From: Pyropia haitanensis | Lineage: Eukaryota > Rhodophyta > Bangiophyceae > Bangiales > Bangiaceae | Assembly: GCA_008729055.1 (NCBI GenBank) | Contig: SDUX01000002.1 | Coordinates: forward strand, 4,057,874 to 4,121,873 | Direction of reading: 5' to 3' | Length of the DNA: 64,000 nucleotides | In this document: piece by piece, positions 30,956-43,100 of the stretch | Layout of the letters: each line of letters opens with the position of its first letter | Position numbering within the stretch: the stretch's first letter is position 1 | Translations under genes and position numbers: made by a program | The notes under the pieces: model-generated | What the model saw: only the letters and a program-made list of their open reading frames with translations | The model's database searches: none | Told to the model about the DNA's origin: nothing

Positions 30956-33094
30956 GCACAGCACCTCAAGAAAGCCGTCAAATTATCAGATAGGAGCTCT
31001 CGACGTCCAGTTCGAATCCAATATACATCGATAGCGTATGTAAGATAGTGCGCTGCTGTAGGTGGTCAAGAGCTCTGATTCCATAGTGGCCAAGACCTAT
31101 CCACCGTTCTTCCGCGCCAGTGCGAATCCAATCGACATCGCGATAGGTGGACGACTCGTGGCCACGATCCATGGAGAACTCGAGAGCGATCATTAGCCAC
31201 GTCTCTCGGGCACGAGAGGATATGAGGTCCTCTCGCGTAGGGCTGAAGAACTGGCGGCCGCAAGTTGTTTTTTGCTCTGCCTATCCGTCCCACACCATAA
31301 ACGCCCCCCGCACCCCCCTGTTCACATGTACACCCCACCCCGTCCCCTGCCGTGCACGTCCACAAACCAGCCGCATAACCCCCACGAGAAGGGCAGACAC
31401 AACCAGGTACCACCAGCATGCCACGAACGAGAAGCGATAGCAACAGGAACACCCCAACACACAAAACAGGCCATGTGTCAGTGTTCATCCGTTGTCAGGA
31501 CGTCAACACCCACAGTGCGCCCCACCACAACCCGCCTGCCGCAACTGCACGAACCCCAAGGCACCGACAGCGTCACACGAGTCACCAACGTGACGCTCTC
31601 TCCCCCGTGCCATTGCGCAATGTCCTCTCCCTTCAACGCACGCCGCACGTGCATACCATGTAACAGTCGGGGCAGGGCGCGTACGTCGTAGGCCGTCGAG
31701 GCGTGGCGGGCGTGCAAGGGAAGCGGCGTGACCAGCACGGCACAGAGATAGGAACGGGGGGCGGGCGGGGCGCAGGGAGGGAGCGACGACTGCCCGAGTG
31801 GAGGGACGCGCACCGCCTGGGTCGGCCATGTGGGCTGCCTCCAGGCCCAAAGAGCGCGCGCACCGCAGCCGGGTCCAACGGGAGGTCTCTCGCGCGACTG
31901 CTCGACGTGCTGACAATTCTAATTATGCATCCGACTGTGAACTGTACGGATTTGTCGGGCAACTCAGGCTACTTGATCGCGACAGGGCGGCCACGCCAGC
32001 GAAACACGGCGCACGCGCCACCCACACCCAGTTGAGGGTGGTCGCTGGGATCTGAAAAAGAACGAGTTATAGAAAATACATCCACAATTCAAGAGGCTTT
32101 TTCACGCCGGTTCTCGCGGAGGGTGCGCCAGTGGTACGCACCATCTCTCGTCCACCCCGCTATCGACCACATCGCTCCGTGAACCCCCAAGCCTTCCCAC
32201 TATGGTGCAATAAATCGGGGCAGATCTTTCTGGTTGTGCCCATACGAAGTCACCATGCGAGTCTGCATCGATTCCTATTTTCTGTATATTTTTCCTCGGC
32301 GCTGACCGTGTTCTCTTTTTTTTCCTGGCGCAGTGGTGTTCCACCGCGCCTCACGCACAGCCAGCCCCCTCCCCGCCGCTGCTTTCTGTCCATCAAACCC
32401 AAGCGGCGCCCACTCCCACTCGCGCCCACGCTCACCCCTGTTTTGGACGCCCGCCCACGTACGTCTTTGGCTGCCGCATCCGCCGGCAGTAGTCACCAAA
32501 CGCGGCGTCGCCGGCGGGCGTGGCGCCGCCGCCGTCGGCGTCCAGGCCGAGCACGCAGTACTGAGCCAGCAGCGCGCGGTGGACGACGAGCTCATCCACC
32601 ACCCGCCAGCGGAGCGCGTCCGCCTCGTCCCGCTCGATGCGCTCCGACCACCCTGCGGCGGCGCCAAGGAGGGGAGGGGAGGGGAGGAGGGGATGGGGAT
32701 CGATGAGGCAGATGCGCCACCGGCCTCGCCGGCTGTGTGCCCCGACGACGTCTACCGTGAACCGGCGTGCCATGCCGTCCGCGGCAATTGCCACGGCCCG
32801 GACACCGTGGCCTCTGCCGACACTGAGCAGCGACGACTGCCAGGCTGTCGGCAGACCCGCGAGTAGATGGCGCACGAGATCGCTTCAGGACTCGCGCTCG
32901 CGAGCTGATTTCCGATCCACCACTGCACGAGGGCTGAACAGGTCTCGACTGACACTTATAATTTCGTCTCGTTGAGCACGAGGCCTTTATAACCGTCTGG
33001 CGATCGTGTCGAGAGAGGATTCGTCTTACTAAGCTCTCGTGCCGCTCGGATAGTTCGAATCCGTTCTGATTCGGCTTTTCTTGAGGTGCTGTGC
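30956..33094. mobile_element. 2.1 kb element with terminal inverted repeats
   Basis: Both ends carry the same inverted motif: GCACAGCACCTCAAGAAA at 30956-30973 and its complement, with one extra base in the A run, ending at 33094; GCCG follows on both. GGC directly flanks each side (30953-30955 and 33095-33097), a possible 3-bp target duplication but weak in GGC-rich DNA. Inside the left end, a 26-bp motif containing CGAATCCAAT and ACATCG is repeated directly at 31008-31033 and 31118-31146, and TTCGAATCC recurs near the right end. No transposase was recognised, so it is probably non-autonomous. It carries an OTU-like coding fragment. Confidence 0.55.
32433..32875 (-). pseudogene. OTU-like cysteine protease fragment inside the TIR element
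   Basis: A 147-residue minus-strand frame. Residues about 80-140 match the middle of OTU peptidases: DEADALRWRVVDELVVHRAL, then AAFGDYCRRMRQPKTYVGG, corresponding to the 'LR..VV..L..NR' and 'Y...M...GTWGG' blocks. The usual Asp-Gly-Asn-Cys nucleophile motif is not seen; upstream the frame reads AADGMARR, with no Cys at the expected place. A donor-like GGTGAGC follows the last residue, so further exons may exist. OTU domains deubiquitinate proteins and are often carried by plant and algal transposons. Fragment or degenerate copy; assignment is by motif only. Confidence 0.4.
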
Positions 33095-33279
33095 GGCGGG
33101 CGTGGGGCCCCCACCGCAGCAGCGTGCGGGCCCCAACGGGCGTGCGGGCCCCCGCCGGCGTGTCATGGATTCCGTCACAGACCCTCGTTGGAGCCGCACC
33201 CCGCCCTTATCCCCCATCGTCAGAGACGCACCCCACCCGCACGAAATTTGGGGGCCACTTTGACGGGGGCCCCCCCACG

Positions 33280-33778
33280 NNNNNNNNNNNNNNNNNNNNN
33301 NNNNNNNNNNNNNNNNNNNNNNNNNNNNNNNNNNNNNNNNNNNNNNNNNNNNNNNNNNNNNNNNNNNNNNNNNNNNNNNNNNNNNNNNNNNNNNNNNNNN
33401 NNNNNNNNNNNNNNNNNNNNNNNNNNNNNNNNNNNNNNNNNNNNNNNNNNNNNNNNNNNNNNNNNNNNNNNNNNNNNNNNNNNNNNNNNNNNNNNNNNNN
33501 NNNNNNNNNNNNNNNNNNNNNNNNNNNNNNNNNNNNNNNNNNNNNNNNNNNNNNNNNNNNNNNNNNNNNNNNNNNNNNNNNNNNNNNNNNNNNNNNNNNN
33601 NNNNNNNNNNNNNNNNNNNNNNNNNNNNNNNNNNNNNNNNNNNNNNNNNNNNNNNNNNNNNNNNNNNNNNNNNNNNNNNNNNNNNNNNNNNNNNNNNNNN
33701 NNNNNNNNNNNNNNNNNNNNNNNNNNNNNNNNNNNNNNNNNNNNNNNNNNNNNNNNNNNNNNNNNNNNNNNNNNNNNN
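33280..33778. other. Assembly gap (N)
   Basis: 499 undetermined bases. The left part of transposon copy 2, including its terminal repeat and the first part of ORF1 (about 1.6 kb in copy 1), would have to fit here, so the true gap is probably longer than shown. Confidence 0.99.
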
Positions 33779-35232
33779 GGTGATGGACGTGGTCTCGTCA
33801 AGAATGTACACGACGAACAGCCCACTGTGGTGCCACACCGGACGCTGTCGAGTGCGTCTCCTTTGTGCTTCGTACCGTTTTGGAGCGGACGGACGCCATC
33901 GATGTTTTACGTCATCTGCTCGCGGACAGCCTGCTGTGCTTAGTGCGCAAGCGGCGTCAAGAAGGCTTCAAGTTCAACGAAAAGACGAAGAATGGGCGGC
34001 CGAGGACCGACTGGACGGACGTGCACGACTTGACGGACTTGTGGTGGCCCATGTGGGTGGCAAGACAGGGCTCCAGCGACTGCCTTCCTGAGCTAGGCAC
34101 GGTGGCGTCCGTGGCCAACCCCACTCGGCGAGCGCTCACTTCTCGCTGGTGTTTGCTGGTAAATATGGACGCCGTGAACCCCATCGTCGAGCAGATGCAG
34201 TGCCAGTCGCGCTACTTCCTCAAGAGCACGCTTCCCCCAGCAGAAACGGTCATCAGACTGTTTGGTAAGAAGAAGCTACGCATGACGGTTGTCGTCGCAT
34301 GCATGTTGCTTTTGGCGACCAAAGAGCACGGCTACGGCGCCCTTCTGCAGGGGCTTGCTTCTACTGGCCGCGCGTCCAAGTACCAGTTGGCGGCTTCACC
34401 GACGAAGGCAACGCGTCACGAGTTTCTTGCAGCAGGGCTGCTCTTAAGCACGGAAGCGCCACGTCCTCCCACGTCATCCACCCGGAGCCCCCCTAACGAG
34501 CCAGAAAGTGGCACGTTGGCAAGAGATGCGGAAATGGAGAAGCAGTACGCCGATATGGACACCCAACTTGCCGTCGAGGCTGCGGCAGCAGCGGCAGACA
34601 GAAGGGCCCACCGAATGAGAGTGCGGCGCGCTTCCAGTCTACGTGCGGGCCGTCCCGGTGCTGAGGCGCTGCCCTTAAGCGCCTCGGCTCTTGCTGCTGC
34701 CGTACAATCCTCTCTTCCCCCATCCTCGTCTGCGACTGAGGCGCCGCCTGACGCCAAGCGCGCTCGCTTTATGCAAGTGCTCCCGCTTGACGAGGTCGAC
34801 ATGCAGGCATCGGCTCCATTGCCGGCTAAAAACGCGGTCACTGCATCGATGCCGACGCATGTACATGCCTCTTCGGCAGTCGGCTCTGCCAGTGTGTCGA
34901 CTGCTGGCGCGTTATCCCCGGCTGCGGTGGAGCACGGGCCAGCGGCGGCACGAGACTCCTTGGCGTTGACAGGTGGCACTGGAGCATCTTCGGCCGGTGG
35001 AAATCACGGTCCTCCTGGGCCGCTAGTTGCAGTGTTCCCTGCTTCTGCCCCCTCTCACCCTATTCAGGAACATGCCAACGTAGACGAAGGGACGGCCGGC
35101 AACGGTGAAGCAAAAGAGCGGGGCGCGGACAAGCAACTGATGGACAATGCTTATATGGACGTGGACAACTTTGACCGTAGCGCGCGCGTGTCTGATGCTG
35201 TACAACCATCACTTTGTAGCAATGAAGAGTAA
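33779..35232 (+). pseudogene. ORF1 of transposon copy 2, truncated by the gap
   Basis: Matches copy 1 ORF1 from about residue 272 to the end. The N-terminal third lies in or before the N gap. One C is missing near 33832 relative to copy 1, which shifts the frame; from 33865 onward the frame and protein match to the stop at 35230-35232. Confidence 0.7.
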
Positions 35233-35338
35233 TATAAGCATGGCATACGGCCGGTTGAGCGCGCGACGGCATGGAAGACGCCGATCGGTGGCGAGTGACA
35301 TGGTGTGACTCAAGTCTTGAACAATAGTAACTCTAACG

Positions 35339-38264
35339 CTACAACCGATCCCACGTGCGATACATCTCAAGAGCAAGTGGAGCAGCGTACACGCGGGAAG
35401 GACAAAATGACTTCACGTACAGGTTCTGCTTCTTGCAAACGCGGCTCATAGCCGAGAGAACCATCCCAGGCCCAAACGCCCTGGCCAGATCAACCACCAC
35501 CTCAGACAAAGTCAGGCTTTGTGACATGTGCACGGTGGCGGCCCAACCCAGCACGAAGGGCACTTGCGTGCGCACCGCAAGCATGCCGGGCTTCGACAGG
35601 ATGCGTGCCGTGAAGTCAACCGCTGGGCACTCCACCTCTATCCACGTGTCGCCAGCGTCGTGCACTCCCAGGCCTTGCACGCACACACCAAGGGGAAGGG
35701 GGTTGTTTTCGAACCGCACGACAGGTGTGCCGCACGGTAGGTACGACGTGATCGTGCCCACGCTGCCGTGGCAGAGACCCAGCACGCGCCGACGGTTGTC
35801 CAAAAGCATGACGCGAGCATGCAGCGAGTGGAGACTGAAGGAGGAGCTACGCAATCCACCAATGCAGCTCTTTTTGTCGCCGCCGTCACCATCACCGCCA
35901 CATCGATGTGCAGGTTCGGGTCCCGGTTGGGGTCCAGACGTGTGGAGTCGGTTGCCATTGAAGTCCTCACCCGTCCTCGCCGCCCAGCCGGAAAGGCACG
36001 ACCGATTGTGAGAGGTAACGTCCTCCAGGCGCGGCATCAGGTGCAGCACCTTGTCTTGCACGGCCTCGTACTCCCGGCCACCAACCTGCCGCTCCTTCAT
36101 CACGGCGAGAACAGTGGGGGAGCAGACGCCGACGCGAACATCTTGCACGGCTTGGACCAGGTCCGGCTCTTCCTGCCGGTGCACAACCGACAGCTCCAAA
36201 AAGTTGTTGCCTATAAAGGCGGCCAGCACTTGGCCTTGAATGCAACAGTGCCCTCCACTGGCATGAGCTGCAAGAAGTCCCCGAACAGGAACCATAAAAC
36301 CGCCGGGGACGACGCCGGGCGCGCATGCACCATGAGCTCATACATGACGTCCAGCTTCTCCGCGCTGGACCCAAGGAAATCTCGTCCAGAAGCACGACGC
36401 GGGTCCGCAACAGCCGCTTCTTGATGGGACCGAACCGTGCGGTCCGCAAAAGACGTGCGGCCTCCGCGGCAGGGTCCGCTCCGGCGGCATCGTACCCCCT
36501 CTCAAACCCGAAGAAAGAGTGGCAGGTCATTCCACCTGCTGTCTTAGCCGCAGTGCCTGTCGGGGCGACGACAACAACAGCGCCCGCGCCAAGTCGAGCA
36601 GACAATAAACGCGTGAAAGCGCTTCAACAGCGTCGACTTGCCCGTCCCGGACCACCCGACACAAGAGCACTCCTGCGCGAGCCCAGAGCTTCGCGCACAC
36701 GCCGTCCCAATCGCCGTTGGCAGCTAGCCGGCCGATGGCCCGGGGCTCGCTGACGACTCCGTCCACGTCGGGGCTGCTCGCATCGTTCAAGCTGCACTGA
36801 GGAGTCTCCGCGGGGGACGCCTGGGCAGGTGTCACAGCCGTCACAGCAAGAGATGACGCACAGGAGGGCACTACCGAGGATGTACCAGTCGGCGCGGTGG
36901 TGTGGGACTTGGCCGAGAGATGATCGACAACGCAAAGTGCCCCCACGCATGACCTTGGAAGACGACAATGGCCCTGCAGTCATCACGCCAGCCGACGCGT
37001 TCGCAGGTGCCGCGGGATCCCGATTGTCTTGCCGTGTCCGCCTTCGCGCACGCGTCGAGCAGGTCCTGCTGCTCCCAAACAGCGCGGGAATGGGCCATCG
37101 ACTTCTTGATCTCCGCCATGCTCAATATGCCGTGGTACGGCTCCTTCGCGCTAAAGCGAGGATTCAAAAGACCAGACGGCTCGTCGCCAACGGTGGGATG
37201 AGGCCTTGAGCGCTTGCGCCCCGAGGAAGACAGCTCAGCTGAAGCAGTCGGAGACGCCAAAGTGGGCGACCCCGGCGTCACAGCAATGAACGAACGACCG
37301 GCGTGCTCACATTGTCACTGCCCATAAACGCATCGAGTCCGTACAGCGACGAAAACAACACGCTTGCGCAGGGGACGAAATGTCAAGCTCCCGACGGCCG
37401 GAGAGCTGCCGTCAACAGCTGCCCAGCCTTCCACTCGTCCACTTTTGCCCCTGGTTGCCTCAGCACGGAAAGTCCTCCGCCAAGGTACGTCGCCAGTGCT
37501 CGGTGTGACGGCTGTGGGAGAGCCGGTGTGGTCGTGCCCCGTGCGGTCGGAGCCTGACGCGCACCACAAACAGCGGCCGGGGGTAGTGGAAGTCGCGGAC
37601 GCCCAGGAAACGCCAGGCAGGCTTCCCAGGTCCCCGACATGTACATGGCGTGTCGAGGTTGGAGACGACAGGAGCACGTGCCTCCACAGCTGCGTCGGGT
37701 TCTTGAAGGGGTGCGACTGGGGCTCCTCCGGCAGAGAGGGGATCCGCCTGAATGTCACCACCTACTGAGAGGCCATCAGCAGGAGCGGCGGCGTCAACGA
37801 CGTCCAGCAGCGAGCGCGCGATGGTCGCTGCCCAGCCAGGACCACGCTTCTTGGTCTGTATAGAAGCGTCCGATGACACAGGTGCCGACGGCAGGGTTGG
37901 CGATCAGTGACAGCGCCAACCTCACGCCCGCACGGTCGAGCTGCACGCACGACCGGGAAGACATCGTCAACGTTGCCAACCACGTCAGCTCGGGCCCACA
38001 GCCGACCGATGAGCTCGTCGCGATGCCCTTGTCTCCGTCAATCAGCGCCGCCGCACGCCAGGGGTCCGTCAACCAGCAGACCGCGTCAGCTTGCAACGAA
38101 AAGCACTGGGTCGCAAAGCAGTGACCTCTGACAGACTCCAACAGCCGGTCAGCGATGCTGTCCACGTCAGACGCAGCGTGGATGATGGAGGCATGGGCCG
38201 AGATGAAGCCGATGTAGCCGGTGCCTGCCGGGGCAGCCGAGTCAGACTTGGGTCGCGAACCCAT
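35339..38264 (-). pseudogene. PIF1-type helicase of transposon copy 2, multiply frameshifted
   Basis: Same gene as 4525-7446, with more than a dozen one-base insertions or deletions spread over 35830-37880; the intact pieces lie on different frames. Walker A itself is shifted, because a C is missing in the stretch encoding the P-loop. Upstream of 38264 one extra G changes frame relative to copy 1, which supports the start at the equivalent Met in both copies. The pattern of pure one-base indels with little substitution resembles an uncorrected single read. Confidence 0.75.
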
Positions 38265-38699
38265 CCCGTGAAACGGTCGCGGCAGCCGACCAGGATACAG
38301 ATCACCGAAATGGGCGCTCCGAACAACACTGGCAAAGAGATGAAAAGAGTGCGGGGAGGAGGGGTTCGAAAGCAGCAAAGGGATGTAGGTGGGAGGAGGA
38401 GAGGAGGCGGGAGGAGGAGGGCACGGGACCGACCCTGCAGTATAACCGTCCGAGACAAGCGTCAAGGCTCGATATGCCCACGTCTTGAGATGGGTCGGTA
38501 CAGTGGACAACCGGTCTCGTGAGGGGCCACGTTCCATTCAGGCGGGCTCGAAAAGTGCGGGATGGCGGGTCGTGCGGCAGTGTCCGTTTGTTCATAATTT
38601 TAGGCGTCAGAATTTTATCATACCAGGGTGCCACAAGCCGAGTAAGTACACACTGCTAATCACCAGCGGGCCTTAATTCCATCCGACTTTAGCTGGGGC

Positions 38700-40137
38700 G
38701 GCTGTTCCTCGGCACGCCTACGGGCTAGCCGCCGTGCACATGGGTAGTATGCCGTACGCTCTGAACCGGCTGGCCTCGGCTTTCGTTCGCGAACATCGCT
38801 GGTCTTTTTGGAAAATAGCACCTCGCATGGGCGGTGTACAGTCGACCAGAACCAGCAGCTGGCTACGACCGCCGACGCTGTGCCTTCTCAGGCCTAACAA
38901 TGCTCCGTTGAGTGCAAGTTGCGACACACTGGTATAGAGGGCGGCGGTCTTTGTCGAAGCCTTTTGCAACAAAAACATATGCACTGGCTGGAAAGTACGA
39001 CAGTGTCGTGCAGCAGTGTGAGATATGTAGGCATGCCCTGCGTGACAAGTCTCCGTATAACCTGAGCAGAACAGCAGACCGGTTTAGTCTCTTTTTCAGC
39101 TGTCTCTCTGGTGGCATTCGAATCGGGCACGCAGCCGTGGTGGTGCAGAGCGATGGAAGAGTGCCACGAGTGGCACCGCCTGCCGCCAGCGGACGGCGTG
39201 TGCACCCGCGGCTCACGGTCGACGCCGGCGCCGCAGCCATCCTGGCGGATTGTGGTCTCCCACACCTGCGGAACGGCCACCAGTGGTGGCAACGACTGAT
39301 GCAGCGTGTGGTGCAGCCTGTCGTCGCGGACCTGCACGACCCTGCGGCGGCATCCGCTCTACGTCTCCGCGGCTACCGCCCTAACACCCACCGCTCGTAC
39401 CCGCGCTCACTGCTTCTCGAGCGTACTGGCAGTTCTTTTGCTGACGGGTGTGACACCAGAGTTTCCAATGCAGCGGCACGAGTCTCAGCGCATTGTGCTG
39501 ACTCGCTTTCTGAGACAGGCGGAAGCTACTGCTACTCACTGGGAGACGGACTCCAGCGGACACATGCATGGGGGACCAGGAAGCGCGGCCATGTCCTCAA
39601 CTCCACTTCGGACCCTAGTTCTTTCAGTGGCGAACGCTACTCCACAAGTGCCGCTATGGTGGACATACAGGAGCTGCGGTCGACCTGGCTGACGCACCGC
39701 TGTGCTCGACCACACAACCACACCCAGTGGTCCACATAATGACGGCAGCTAAAGTGCATGCATTTAGCTTGCGGCTAGAGTTGCATCGCTGTCATGCCCG
39801 CACAGTTTTGAAGTAGCATGCCCGGTATGGTTGTCGTTTGAAATGTGCGCAGCATTCAAAAACAGGCGCTCCGCTGGATGCACTCTGTACCGAGAAGAAA
39901 GGACGCACGGCGGGCCTCTGGAGCATGTGAAGTACACGCAACAAAACCAGCGACCAGGCCAACCCTGTTGCACATGCGGTCACACATAGAGGCTAGCAAT
40001 ATGCGCAAACCAGCTCAACAAAAAACACTGCATCTCGCGTCACTGTGCCGATCACACTCTCTGTCGCCCCATTGTAACAAGCCCTATCTTTCAAAGTCAA
40101 CAGCCCCCCGTTGCCAGCGACGCGTGCTAGCCACTGC
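38700..40137. other. Middle region of transposon copy 2 with a 275-residue ORF
   Basis: A plus-strand frame at 38912-39739 (275 residues, starting MQVATHWYRGRRSLSK) joins segments that are out of frame in copy 1, owing to one-base differences near 39452, 39540 and 39620. No domain was recognised. It crosses the same splice-acceptor-like tract as in copy 1. Whether it is a gene is open. Confidence 0.3.
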
Positions 40138-43100
40138 TCATGCATCCGCGCCCACAGCAGGAGCAACCGCCGGGGAAACACTATACAGCTCGTCAAGGTA
40201 GAGCGCAATGGCAATGCGCTGCCGGAGCACGTCGACGTCGCCCTGCGAAAACGTCAGCGCCTTCCCTTCAGACAGGTACAACGCTGCAATCAACACAAAC
40301 ACGCCGCAGCTGCCGCCGTCAGCTTGCCGAGGAAGGTCCGCGTCCTCCGGCACCTGCCACTCGTCAACGCTCCACTCAAGCACAGCGCTCTCCCCCAGCG
40401 TCGACCGCAGCTCGTCTACCAGCCACCGCCGCACAGCGTTGACGTAGCCACCGTCGTCGGTGACTCCAAAAGGGTCGTAGTATCTGAAGTACTGGTCCTG
40501 CACGTTGACCTCCACAAGGGTCCAGTGGTTGCCACGTTGGTTGATCGGGATGAGGATGATGTCCACGGCGGCCAGGTCCAGCTGCAGCCCGGCGCCCCAC
40601 CGGCGTACGCCATCGTAGTCGTAGGCCCCAACCATGGGCACGAGGCGGGAGAAGAAGTAGGTTCCAAACATGCGGGTCCTTGGGGTGGTAAGAGCGTCCG
40701 CGCCGGGATGCCCTACGCGGTCCAGCTGCGACGAGGAAGCACGCTGCGAGTCCCGAGCGTTGATCAAAGCAATGAAGGAGTTCATCAACTCGCCGTTCAG
40801 CCACCGCTCCCCATGAAGACGCCAAAAGTCGGCCACAAGCAATACAATGTTGGCCTTGTTGCGTGGTCGTACGGCACATGCGCCGTCACGGCCAGCCGTC
40901 AGGTTGGCGACGAACTGCTCCTGCTCCGGGGTGAGGGCCTGCGTGCTCACCCACTCTACATGCTTGCTGCCGGCGCCCTGTTGAGCCTCGGCGTCCTCCC
41001 ACAGCGCCGAGCAGTCCATTTCAGGAGGGTTGCTCCTCTCGGCTAGCCCCGGGTCGCGGCGCTCGTCCACGTCGGTGTCGTCCGTAATTTCCTCCGCTTC
41101 TGGTTCGGAAGTGCGGCTGCCGTCGCGGCTGCTGCTCTCGCCAGCGTCTCCATCAGCAGCGCGCGTGCGCCGGCCTTGCTCTAGCGCCTCAATGCCTTCG
41201 TGGGTGCAGTCGTGGCGCGCTCCCGGAGCCGCTGTTGCGGGCACTGCGCGGTTGTCTTGACCGGCGCTGTCGGCAGCCACAGCGCAGGCTACCTCGTTGT
41301 GGCTGCCACGATGGGGCGCTGGGCCTTGCAGCTGAGTGGGCTGAGTCGGCTGCAATTCCTTAATGACGTCAGGTACAGCGTCGGCAGGACCATCAACCCA
41401 TTGGCCGCCCTGCTCAGTCGGTTCTGCGACCGGCGGTTCCGTGGTAGCCTGCGTCGCCTCGACGCGCTTGTCCGCCGAGCAGGTACACGCGGAGCCGCGA
41501 GCGCACCCGCCGGCAATGCGGGAGTGGAAGAAAGAAGACAGCGGCACGTGGTCGTTCTCACTCTTGGGGTTGCCCGAGAATAGTCGGTTCAGCTTGCGGA
41601 CGTTCTGGAAGGCGACTTGTATGATACGATGGGTCATGTACGTCGTAGGGTGCATGTAGGCGAGACTCGTTCGGTTGCCGACGGCGATGGAGTGTGCCAC
41701 CTCTGCGGCCTGCGTCGTGACTCCGGCCGTCTTGCCCAAACTTTCGTCTGGCATGTAGATGGGCGAGCACGTGTGGGTGATCGAGTGCGGTCGGTCCAGG
41801 ATGCATCGCACACAGCCACAACGGAGGATAGGGCGCACCCGACGCAGCGCGTTCTTGTCCATCTTGCATGCTACGTCATAAAAATGACGCTCGGGAGCTT
41901 AGGGAAGCGCTCGAGCACCACAGACAGCGCCTCACCAACGCTCTCCGCGCGGAACATGCAGCGGAAGCCCAGGGTGATCACGTGCGGACAAACCACGTTA
42001 AAGACGCCCTGCGACAGGCCAGCCTTGATTGAGAAGGCCTTGTTGCAGGCGTCACCGTCGCCCTCCACATCGGCGACGTGCTTGTCCTTCCCCTTGTATC
42101 CCACCCGCCGCGTCTCCGCCTCCGAGTCCCGGATTCCCGGCCGCACGCGTGGGAGGCTGGGGAAGTGCTCAAAGCAGACGAGCGGGTCGTCTTCGCTGAC
42201 GTCGCCAAGCTCCTCCTGCTCAGTCCTCCACTTCTTGTAGTCCGCGGGCGTGGGGCGCTTGTTCCACCGCGCGCAGTACTCCGCATTGCGCCAGCCCCGG
42301 TCCTTGGTCGACTGCTTATTAGCCTCCTTCTCAAACTCCTTGTCGGCGTACTGCTCCACGTCTACAGCGCGCAGGAGGAGCTCCCCGACGGCGAGCCGCA
42401 GCCGCCGGTCGGCCTCCAGGCTGTCGCCCACACACCCGATGAAGCTGGCTACGAAGCCAACCCCGTCGACCGCCTCCGTCATCTCGCGCCACGCGCTCCC
42501 GCTACCAAGCCGTAGGGTGTTTGCAAAAAGACGCACCGCTCGCTCGTCGTGGCTCTGGAACATGCCCGTGAGCCCTTCCGTCAAAAACGCCTGCAGGAAC
42601 GGGCGGACGCAGATCCACAAGCCGTCATCTTCGCGAGGGAACTCATTGAAGTTGGGCGCGCAGAGCCCCTTCCGGTCGCGCCACGTCTCTGCTGGCTTCT
42701 TCGGCGCGCGCCCCTTGCCGCCCAGCACCAGGTTGCCATCGTCGTCTTCACGCACGGCGTCCTCCAGTACTCTCTCGTGCTGGCCCTTCTTGCGCAGCGC
42801 GGCTTCATCACCCCCAACATCGTCGGCAACCTCAGCATCATCACCTCGGTCGGCGTCTGCTCCAACGCGTTCAGAATCTTTCCCAGCAGCTCTGCCAGTA
42901 GGATCGTCCCCGAGGGGGAAAAAACGGAAGAACACGTAGGCGCCAGCCGCGGCAGGCGAGTGCCGTCCCACTGGGCGGACCTGGCTCGCCCAGTCGCGCA
43001 GTAGACGCTCTTGGGTAGCTGTCAAGGGCGTGGTGCCTCGTAGCACCTTGTCGATGGCAGCGCGCAGCGGGGCATCGGGAAGTACACACAGCATAGGGGC

